From contig DISL01000041.1 in the NCBI GenBank assembly GCA_002421845.1, positions 1 to 12,183 on the forward strand: 12,183 nucleotides of DNA, written 5' to 3'. The stretch is from Epsilonproteobacteria bacterium UBA6211 (GTDB lineage Bacteria; Campylobacterota; Campylobacteria; Campylobacterales; Arcobacteraceae). The notes beneath the pieces were generated by a model. That model was given only the letters and a program-made list of their open reading frames with translations. It searched no databases and was not told where the DNA came from. The position numbers and the translations under genes were made by a program. Every line of letters starts with the position of its first letter. The first letter of the stretch is position 1. Positions 6,253-12,183 of the stretch are shown in pieces.

Positions 6253-6990
6253 TTAATCTACATCACAAACAAACGTTTTAATATTCTTTGACTCTGTTAT
6301 CTCTTTTATTTTTAAACCGTTAATCGGCATATTATAAAGTTCATCTAACGTCTTTATATTGTTTATTGCCATAGCTCTGGCTACCATACCTCTATAATAT
6401 TTTGCCCAATGACTTACTACTTTGCCGTCTTTTAAGAATTTATAGGTAACCACCTGACATTTTGGTGTATAAAATTTCTCATAATACCCTGCTCTTAAAT
6501 CGACTATAACTTCAACCAAATACTCATCTAAAAATGGGCTAAATTCGCTTTTCATATAGGTTTCTATATTTATATCAGGTAACTTAGCACCTTGCTTGTA
6601 CTTGTAATCAGGGATATTGTCTTTTGCTAATATTGCACCAAAAAGGTTTGAAAATATCACTACATTTTCTTCTATATATTTTTGGGCTTTGTTATCTAAA
6701 GTATCATATCCCAAAGCCTCATAAGCAACTCCCGTATATCTTTGTATCGCCTTGGCAGTTTTTCCCAATCTTGGTGATTTACTATACTTTTGTACATCTT
6801 TTAAAGACTTAAGCCCAAACCACTCACTTAACTCCTCCAAAGATAAGCTATTGATATGTTGTTCATAGAGATTTAAGATATACTCCCTTTTATCAAACAA
6901 CTCTTCAAAACTAAAATTCTCTTTACAAAAAGAGCTTTCTTCTCCAAAATTTGATACCTTAGTTTCACTGGGTGCTAATAATATTTTCAT
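6253..6990 (-). CDS. yaaA: Peroxide stress protein YaaA (DUF328 / UPF0246)
   Basis: YaaA limits intracellular free iron and oxidative damage during hydrogen peroxide stress in E. coli, where it is under OxyR control; its fold has been linked to DNA binding. The 245-residue product has family landmarks in order: the N-terminal KILLAPSETK (2-11), AIQRYTGVAYEALGYDTL (81-98), IFSNLFGAILAKDNIPDYK (112-130), DLRAGYY and HWAKYYRGMVARAMA. Length is close to the family norm. The minus-strand ATG at 6990 is preceded by an AGAGAGAT purine stretch acting as ribosome site. It is a single gene with its own probable promoter and converges with the MFS gene. The family call is firm; regulation by peroxide in this organism is not shown by the sequence. 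Confidence 0.92.
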   Translation of the reverse strand: MKILLAPSETKVSNFGEESSFCKENFSFEELFDKREYILNLYEQHINSLSLEELSEWFGLKSLKDVQKYSKSPRLGKTAKAIQRYTGVAYEALGYDTLDNKAQKYIEENVVIFSNLFGAILAKDNIPDYKYKQGAKLPDINIETYMKSEFSPFLDEYLVEVIVDLRAGYYEKFYTPKCQVVTYKFLKDGKVVSHWAKYYRGMVARAMAINNIKTLDELYNMPINGLKIKEITESKNIKTFVCDVD

Positions 6991-7023
6991 ATTTATCTCT
7001 CTAATTTAATTTCATACCATGTA

Positions 7024-7029
7024 ATTATA
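7024..7029 (-). promoter_or_regulatory. Candidate -10 box for yaaA
   Basis: On the minus strand a perfect TATAAT reads from 7029 to 7024, preceded by ACGA. It would place a start near 7017 and give a leader of about 27 nt before yaaA. No convincing -35 is seen, as is usual in Campylobacterota. I did not find a recognisable peroxide-regulator site. Confidence 0.4.
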
Positions 7030-7142
7030 TCGTATCCAAGATTTGATATAAGGGATTTAATATTTGATTTATTCTATTAACTTATAAATATCTACAATAA
7101 ATAACAATCTACGTTAAAAGGATATTTAAAGTAATATATAGG

Positions 7143-7148
7143 CATAAT
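7143..7148 (+). promoter_or_regulatory. Weak candidate -10 box for the signalling operon
   Basis: CATAAT (five of six to consensus) lies about 50 nt before the membrane-sensor gene in a very AT-rich stretch. The 208-bp gap 6991-7198 contains no visible gene, so a promoter for the three-gene plus-strand operon should lie here. Other AT-rich hexamers nearby could serve equally well. Confidence 0.25.
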
Positions 7149-7198
7149 ATCATCACTATTACACTTAATTTTGTTTATTGAATAACAAGGAACTTAAT

Positions 7199-7876
7199 TT
7201 GGATATTAAGACTATTATAATTATCTCTTTTGTGACTCTATTTATGCTAGTCATATCTTCTTATACATTGATGAAAAACTTTCCCACACATAAAAGCGTA
7301 AAAAATCTTTTTGTATTTTCCTTATTTTTCTTTGTAGGGCAAATATTGACAGGTTTACGGAATATTATCCCTGATTTTTTATCTATTATCGTGGGAAGTA
7401 ATTTACAAATATCAGGATACCTTTTCTTATATCTGGCAGTTAGAGGGCTTATTGGGATTGACTCAAAATGGTACCATAGATATTTTATCCCCATAATCGT
7501 TGTTTTAATGGGATTTCTATTTTTTACATATGTAATTTATGATACACAAGTTAGAATAATTATATTCTGTTTATTTTGTGTTTTGTATAGTATTATTATA
7601 GCTTGGGTATTTTGGGATTACTCTTCTTCAAGATTTATAATTTTGAATAAATTTACCGCCGGATTATTCTTTATATTTGCAATAGGATTAATTGTAAGTG
7701 CTATTAAAATTTCTATTATCCAAATACCTGCTAATTTCCTTCGTATCAATGAAACAATGATAGTTTCACTATATATTTATTGGATTGCTGTAACAATGTG
7801 GTTGGCTGTGGTTTTTACATTGCAAATTAGTTTATCATACCACGGTAGTATAGATAATAAATCTTCAAAGAATTAA
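7199..7876 (+). CDS. Six- to seven-helix membrane protein, sensor module without output domain
   Basis: The product (225 residues from this start) is an integral membrane protein with about six or seven hydrophobic segments and a short polar tail. Its pattern of an LDIKT-type opening, a helix with GQILTGLRNIIPDFLSIIVG, then LFLYLAVRGL, closely resembles the uncharacterised N-terminal membrane domain found ahead of GGDEF diguanylate cyclase domains in many proteobacteria. Here the chain ends soon after the last helix, with no GGDEF, kinase or other output. I chose TTG 7199 because AAGGAA (7187-7192) sits six bases upstream; an earlier in-frame TTG at 7178 has no ribosome site. It ends 9 nt before the sensor-kinase gene and is probably its operon partner, perhaps an accessory sensor. 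The function is inferred only from resemblance and context. Confidence 0.7.
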   Translation: MDIKTIIIISFVTLFMLVISSYTLMKNFPTHKSVKNLFVFSLFFFVGQILTGLRNIIPDFLSIIVGSNLQISGYLFLYLAVRGLIGIDSKWYHRYFIPIIVVLMGFLFFTYVIYDTQVRIIIFCLFCVLYSIIIAWVFWDYSSSRFIILNKFTAGLFFIFAIGLIVSAIKISIIQIPANFLRINETMIVSLYIYWIAVTMWLAVVFTLQISLSYHGSIDNKSSKN

Positions 7877-7885
7877 TTTTACAAT

Positions 7886-10858
7886 ATGAGAACTTTTTTA
7901 CTTATAATCCTAATTCTAATGCCCCTATGTTCTAAAGAAATACAAGAAATAAAACTTCAATTACAATGGAAACATCAATTTGAATTTGCAGGTTTTTATA
8001 TGGCTAAAGAAAAAGGATTTTATAAAAATGTGGATTTAGATGTTGATTTCATAGAATTCGGTAGCAATGTTAATATTACACAAGAAGTTCTTGATGGGAA
8101 TGCCCAATATGGCCTCTCTTTTTCTTCACTTGTAGCTGATTATATTAACGGCAAACCATTAGTAATGATTGCAAATTTCTTCAAGCAATCCCCTTTTGTA
8201 CTAGCGACACAAAAACATATAAAAACGCCATATGATTTAAAAGGCAAAAAAGTCATGGGGCTTCTTGACAGTACTCATAATAAGACTATTTTATCTATGT
8301 TAAATAAATTTAATATTCAACCTAGTGATTTTATAAATATTACAAGAACCTTTGACCTTGATAGTTTTATTAATCAAGAAGTTGATGCTATTGCTATTTT
8401 TACAACAAATGAAGTTTATACGCTCAATCAACTTGGTGTACAATACAATATTTTAGATCCAGCAGTTTTTGGAACAAAATTCTATGATTTAAATCTTTTT
8501 ACAACAATGGATGAACTTATCAAAAATCCTAAGCGGGTAGATGACTTTAGAGTTGCATCCATCAAAGGATGGCAATATGCTTTAGATAATAAAGAAGAAA
8601 CCGTTGATATAATTCTTAAAAAATACAATACTCAAAATAAATCTAAAGATGCTTTGTTATTTGAAGCAAATCAAATTGAATACCTAATGTTACCGAATAT
8701 CTATCCTATAGGGAGTATTGATTTAGAAAAGATTGGCACTATAGCAAATAGCTATATGCAAGATAAACTAACATCAAAATTTATAGATACCAAACAATTA
8801 AATAATTTGATTTACGATACGCCTTCTACACACTTTGAACTTACCAATCAACAAAAACAATACCTACAAAACAAAAAAGAATTAAGAATGTGTGTTGACC
8901 CAAACTGGATGCCTTTGGAAAAAATTGAAAATGGACAATATGTAGGTATTGCTGCTGAGATTATGGGAATCATATCACAAAAAATAGATATACCGATTAA
9001 ACTTATACAAACAACAAACTGGGCACAAACACTAGAAAAAGCCAAGTTAAGAGAATGTGATATATTAGCATTAGCAGAAAATACTCCAAATAGGCTTGAA
9101 TATCTTGATTTTACTACTCCTTATATCATTACTCCATTGGTGATTGCCACAAAAAGCGGTATTTCTTTTATTGATAAACTTGAAAATATAAAATATCACT
9201 CATTGGGTATTATCAAAAACTATTCAATGCAAGAATTATTAAAAACTAAATACCCCGGTATAAACCTTGTTGAAGTTAGCTCTATTCAAGATGGATTGGC
9301 TCAAGTAGAACAAGAAAAAATCTTTGGCTATCTTGATAACTCAATAGTAATAAATCATGAAATACAAAAAGAAAAACTAAACACTCTAAGTATATCAGGG
9401 CAATTTAGAGACACTTTCTATTTAAGCATTGCGACAAGAAATGATGAAAAAATATTAAATGATATTATGGAAAAAGCGTTAAATTCCATAGATAAATCTA
9501 CAAGAGACATTATCATGGACAAATGGCATAACGTCAACTATCAAATTAAGACTGACTACAAACTTATAGCACAAATAGCTTTTTTCGGTATAGTGTTGGT
9601 TAGTATATTTTTTTATTGGAATTTACTTTTACGAGAAGAAATTAAGAAAAAAGAACTTGCAAAACAAGCGTTAAAAAAGAGTGAAGAGAAGTTTAGGATG
9701 CTTTTTGATGTAGCACCGGTACTAATGGACTCATTTGATAGTAACGGGAAAGTTAAACTCTGGAATAAAGAGTGTGAAAAAGTCTTTGGCTATACTTTGG
9801 AAGAGTTACAAAATATGCAAAACCCCATAGAGGCATTTTATCCAGATATAAAAGACCAAGAAAGATTTTTCAATACATTAAATACAGATAAAACACCTAC
9901 ATACAGAGAGTGGCATCCAAAAACCAAATCAGGGAAAAAGATTATAACCATGTGGGCGAATATTCATTTACCAAATGATGAAATTATTCATGTGGGATAC
10001 GATATAACAAAAGAAAGTCAAAATGCCTTAGAAATTCAAGAAAAGACAAATCAACTACAACTTGCAAAAAAAACACTTGAAGAACTAAATAATTCTTTGG
10101 AAAAAAGAGTTCATGAAGAGGTACAAAAGAATGCTCAGAGTCAATTAGCCCTAATACAAAAAAATAAACTAGCTCAAATGGGAGAAATGATAGAAAACAT
10201 TGCCCATCAATGGCGTCAACCTCTATCTCAAATAAATTCTTTTATATTACTTATTGAGCAACATCTACACAGACTTCAAATAGATGATAAAGATATTGAA
10301 GAATCGTTATCTAAAATCGAAAGCATTACTCAACATATGTCAAAAACTATAAATAGTTTCAAAGATTTCTTCAACCCTTTAAAACAAAAAGAACAATTTA
10401 TCCTAAAAAATATTATTGAAGAGACACTGATAATTCTCAAGGGAGTATTTGAACACCATCGTATAAATACCAATATAAAAGTAAATGAAACTTTTATATG
10501 TAACGGTTATCCAAAAGAACTTCAAGAGGTCTTGCTTGTTATCCTGAACAATGCAAAGGATGCTTTTATAATCAATAATACACAAAATCCTAAGATTTAT
10601 ATAGAGGTTACTAATAATCAAAAAGGATACACCATATATATCTCCGATAATGCAGGTGGCATACCAGATGAATACATAGATAAAGTTTTTGAACCTTATT
10701 TTACGACAAAACATAAGAAACAAGGGACAGGGATAGGTCTTTATTTGGCTAAAAAGATTATTGAAGATGGAATAAAAGGTAAACTATCTATTTCAAATAA
10801 AAACAACGGTGCTTGTTTTGAGATTTTTCTACCAAAAGAAGGAGCAAATCATGGATGA
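7886..10858 (+). CDS. Sensor histidine kinase with tandem NMT1/THI5-like and SBP_bac_3 domains plus PAS
   Basis: This 990-residue inner-membrane kinase has these parts in order. First come a signal segment (about 1-16) and an NMT1/THI5-like solute-binding domain (about 21-310), with LQLQWKHQFEFAGFYMAKEK near its start. Next is a family 3 solute-binding domain (about 333-550), opening LRMCVDPNWMPLEKI. A transmembrane helix (about 560-582), a PAS domain (about 600-715) and a coiled coil (about 715-760) follow. The dimerisation/phosphoacceptor region is NIAHQWRQPL, with H774 the likely phosphorylated residue. The ATPase domain has N box N888/N889-AKDAF, G1 DNAGGIP (921-927), F box FEPYFTTK (935-942) and G2 GTGIGLYLA (947-955). 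All catalytic boxes are intact and there is no attached receiver domain. Both binding domains should be periplasmic; the ligands are unknown. The start is 9 nt after the membrane-protein stop without a clear ribosome site. The end overlaps the regulator gene by 8 bp. Confidence 0.92.
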   Translation: MRTFLLIILILMPLCSKEIQEIKLQLQWKHQFEFAGFYMAKEKGFYKNVDLDVDFIEFGSNVNITQEVLDGNAQYGLSFSSLVADYINGKPLVMIANFFKQSPFVLATQKHIKTPYDLKGKKVMGLLDSTHNKTILSMLNKFNIQPSDFINITRTFDLDSFINQEVDAIAIFTTNEVYTLNQLGVQYNILDPAVFGTKFYDLNLFTTMDELIKNPKRVDDFRVASIKGWQYALDNKEETVDIILKKYNTQNKSKDALLFEANQIEYLMLPNIYPIGSIDLEKIGTIANSYMQDKLTSKFIDTKQLNNLIYDTPSTHFELTNQQKQYLQNKKELRMCVDPNWMPLEKIENGQYVGIAAEIMGIISQKIDIPIKLIQTTNWAQTLEKAKLRECDILALAENTPNRLEYLDFTTPYIITPLVIATKSGISFIDKLENIKYHSLGIIKNYSMQELLKTKYPGINLVEVSSIQDGLAQVEQEKIFGYLDNSIVINHEIQKEKLNTLSISGQFRDTFYLSIATRNDEKILNDIMEKALNSIDKSTRDIIMDKWHNVNYQIKTDYKLIAQIAFFGIVLVSIFFYWNLLLREEIKKKELAKQALKKSEEKFRMLFDVAPVLMDSFDSNGKVKLWNKECEKVFGYTLEELQNMQNPIEAFYPDIKDQERFFNTLNTDKTPTYREWHPKTKSGKKIITMWANIHLPNDEIIHVGYDITKESQNALEIQEKTNQLQLAKKTLEELNNSLEKRVHEEVQKNAQSQLALIQKNKLAQMGEMIENIAHQWRQPLSQINSFILLIEQHLHRLQIDDKDIEESLSKIESITQHMSKTINSFKDFFNPLKQKEQFILKNIIEETLIILKGVFEHHRINTNIKVNETFICNGYPKELQEVLLVILNNAKDAFIINNTQNPKIYIEVTNNQKGYTIYISDNAGGIPDEYIDKVFEPYFTTKHKKQGTGIGLYLAKKIIEDGIKGKLSISNKNNGACFEIFLPKEGANHG

Positions 10859-11543
10859 TATAAAATATCCTTATACTATACTTTTTGTAGAGGATGAGGA
10901 CACCATAAGACAAAACTACGTATCTTATTTAAAAAACTATTTCCAAGAGGTATATGAAGCACGTAACGCAGAAGAAGCCCTAGTGATATATAAAAATAAA
11001 ACACCTAATATTATGATTGTAGATATTCACTTACCAAAAATGAACGGTTTGGAGATGGTATCAAAAATAAGAGAAAAAGATTATAATACTAGAATGATTA
11101 TGCTAACAGCACATACAGATACGAAATTATTGCTTGATGCTACATCATTACAACTTACAAAATATCTAGTAAAACCGATAAATCGTCAAGAATTAAAAGA
11201 TACTTTACGATTAGCCATTAATGAGATTAACTCATTTACAATTATGCCTAATAAGAATATATCTATAACCGATGAATATATATGGGATATTGAACTTAAA
11301 GAACTAAAATATCATAACCAAATAATAGAACTTACTCACAAAGAAAAAAGTTTTCTAGAATTGCTATTATCTCATAAAAGTAGAGTATTTAGCCATGATG
11401 AGATTCTTGAATATGTTTGGGGTTATGATGAAATAGGTACAATAAATAGCTTGAAAAATCTTGTCAAAAGGCTTAGGAAGAAACTTCCTGAGGGTACAAT
11501 CATAAACCTTTTCAACGAAGGTTATAAAATAAAATTACAATAA
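10851..11543 (+). CDS. OmpR/PhoB-type response regulator
   Basis: This 230-residue two-domain regulator has a receiver domain (about 6-125) with acidic residues E14 and D15, phosphoacceptor D58 in IVDIHLPKMNG, T86 in MLTAH and K108 in YLVKP. A winged-helix DNA-binding domain of the Trans_reg_C type (about 140-230) includes the ELTHKEKSFLELLLSHKSRV and NSLKNLVKRLRKKL stretches. The frame is open back to 10809, but ATG 10851 has a near-ideal AAGGAG (10839-10844) six bases upstream and starts right at the receiver domain. It overlaps the kinase gene by 8 bp, so it is almost certainly the cognate partner that controls transcription after phosphorylation by H774. Target genes cannot be read from the sequence; the converging adhesin gene is a neighbour but not a demonstrated target. 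Confidence 0.95.
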   Translation: MDDIKYPYTILFVEDEDTIRQNYVSYLKNYFQEVYEARNAEEALVIYKNKTPNIMIVDIHLPKMNGLEMVSKIREKDYNTRMIMLTAHTDTKLLLDATSLQLTKYLVKPINRQELKDTLRLAINEINSFTIMPNKNISITDEYIWDIELKELKYHNQIIELTHKEKSFLELLLSHKSRVFSHDEILEYVWGYDEIGTINSLKNLVKRLRKKLPEGTIINLFNEGYKIKLQ

Positions 11544-11562
11544 GCGGAGTCTAACACTCCGC
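11544..11562. terminator. Perfect GC-rich hairpin, likely bidirectional terminator
   Basis: GCGGAGT (11544-11550) and ACTCCGC (11556-11562) form a perfect 7-bp stem with loop CTAAC, starting right after the response-regulator stop and ending seven bases before the stop of the converging adhesin gene. GC-rich stems stand out in this AT-rich DNA. On the minus strand the hairpin is followed by a T-rich stretch (TTATTGTAATTTTATTTTAT), making it the better terminator for the adhesin transcript. On the plus side the tail is weaker. Confidence 0.7.
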
Positions 11563-11568
11563 CTATCA

Positions 11569-12183
11569 TCAATTAATAGGTTGTTGTATTTCGTTATCTA
11601 TTTTGAGAGTAACGGAACTATCATTACTATTTGTGTATGTTGTATATGTGCCGTCGGATGCACCTTTTATCCATTCACTTTGATTTTTGAATGTCACGCT
11701 ATCCGAACTATCCCCGTCAATCGTCAGAAGATTGTCACTATCCGTCATAGAAACCACATCAGATAATTTTAAGTTTGTAATAGAATTTGCTCCATTAACA
11801 CCTAAATCTATTTTTTCTATATTAGAAATAGATGCTACGGAAGAATCAAAATCTAGTCCAACTCCACCTAAAAGTACAAGTGTATCTTCTCCTTCTCTTC
11901 CATCTATCAAAGTCGCACTAGGGTTATATACAAGCATATCATCACCTGTTGTACCTACAACAGTACTACTTGAAGAAAGTGTCAATGCAAAAGTATCTGT
12001 CACAAAAGAAGATTCACTAGCACCATCAACTGTCCAAGCTTTTACTGTCACACTTCCTACGCTACTATCATGGGCTAATTGGATATTATTAATCTCATCA
12101 TAACGAATATCTTCTAATGTCCATTTATTATCAGCATAAACTGCATCTATCAATGTACCATCATTTAGTCTAAATGCCGCACT
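11569..12183 (-). CDS. C-terminal part of a type I-secreted RTX-like adhesin (5' end cut by window edge)
   Basis: The frame is open to the window edge, giving 204 C-terminal residues of what is probably a much larger surface protein. The TTG at 12153-12151 is not a real start, because coding continues upstream (SAAFRLNDG). Features are typical of the type I secretion C-terminal domain of large biofilm or attachment proteins. GTTGDDMLVYNP is a degenerate RTX-type calcium-binding nonapeptide, and LIDGREGEDTLVLLG follows. Next come a beta-rich block with ISNIEKIDLG, then LKLSDVVSMTDSDNLLTIDG and a closing SVTLKIDNEIQ. The sequence is acidic, rich in Ser, Thr, Asp and Gly, and lacks cysteine. Such proteins leave the cell through an ABC transporter, membrane-fusion protein and TolC-like channel, using this C-terminal signal. 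The full size, repeats and secretion genes lie outside the window. It converges with the regulator gene across a shared hairpin. Confidence 0.82.
   Translation of the reverse strand, partial: SAAFRLNDGTLIDAVYADNKWTLEDIRYDEINNIQLAHDSSVGSVTVKAWTVDGASESSFVTDTFALTLSSSSTVVGTTGDDMLVYNPSATLIDGREGEDTLVLLGGVGLDFDSSVASISNIEKIDLGVNGANSITNLKLSDVVSMTDSDNLLTIDGDSSDSVTFKNQSEWIKGASDGTYTTYTNSNDSSVTLKIDNEIQQPIN

Noticed and set aside
10809..10850. Longer response-regulator start at 10809
   Set aside because: The extra 14 residues precede the receiver fold and overlap the kinase gene; AAGGAG positioned for ATG 10851 is decisive.
11581..12103. Plus-strand open frames of 61 and 138 codons opposite the adhesin
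   Set aside because: They are the complement of a low-complexity Ser/Thr/Asp-rich coding sequence, and the minus-strand product shows clear RTX/type I secretion features.
12151..12153. TTG at 12153 (minus) as the adhesin start
   Set aside because: Coding in the same frame continues to the window edge and the product has only a C-terminal domain, so the gene is truncated by the window.

Overview
The window is strongly AT-rich bacterial DNA. Its gene content and gene order (secG, a CE4 deacetylase, frr, pyrE, an RDD protein and an MFS protein in one tight run, plus a stand-alone ThiD2-type protein and HQWRQPL-type sensor kinase) point to the Campylobacterota, most like Arcobacter or Sulfurimonas relatives. 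This placement rests on recognising protein families and gene order. The exact genus cannot be fixed from the sequence alone.

Layout. (1) 1-238 is non-coding, with phased T-tracts and a good -10 box. It leads into a BI-1 family membrane protein whose end overlaps a stand-alone ThiD2-type (HMP-phosphate kinase) gene. (2) A BioC-like methyltransferase runs the other way, and its 3' end overlaps the 3' end of thiD2 by 49 bp. (3) A compact divergent promoter region (about 2003-2093) separates bioC from a six-gene run: secG, deacetylase, frr, pyrE, RDD protein and MFS transporter. Gaps in this run are 42, 11, 4, -1 and -1 nt. Its themes are protein export, ribosome recycling, pyrimidine synthesis and the envelope. 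(4) 6154-6252 holds a cluster of small palindromic repeats between the converging MFS and yaaA genes. (5) yaaA (peroxide stress) is on the minus strand. (6) A three-gene signalling operon follows on the plus strand: a membrane protein resembling a sensor module without an output domain, a 990-residue sensor kinase with two different solute-binding domains, and an OmpR-type response regulator. (7) A strong hairpin at 11544-11562 ends this operon. It also lies just beyond the end of a minus-strand gene that encodes the C-terminus of a large type I-secreted RTX-like adhesin and is cut by the window edge.

How the parts work together. The signalling operon reads as a complete two-component pathway. 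Two periplasmic ligand-binding modules feed through one membrane segment and a PAS domain into a histidine kinase, which should phosphorylate the translationally coupled regulator. The small membrane protein is probably an accessory sensor. Much of the window is core housekeeping. I found no defence system, CRISPR array, phage or insertion sequence, and no RNA gene. The least ordinary parts are the tandem-sensor kinase operon with its orphan sensor-like partner, the covarying intergenic palindromes, and the unusual gene overlaps.
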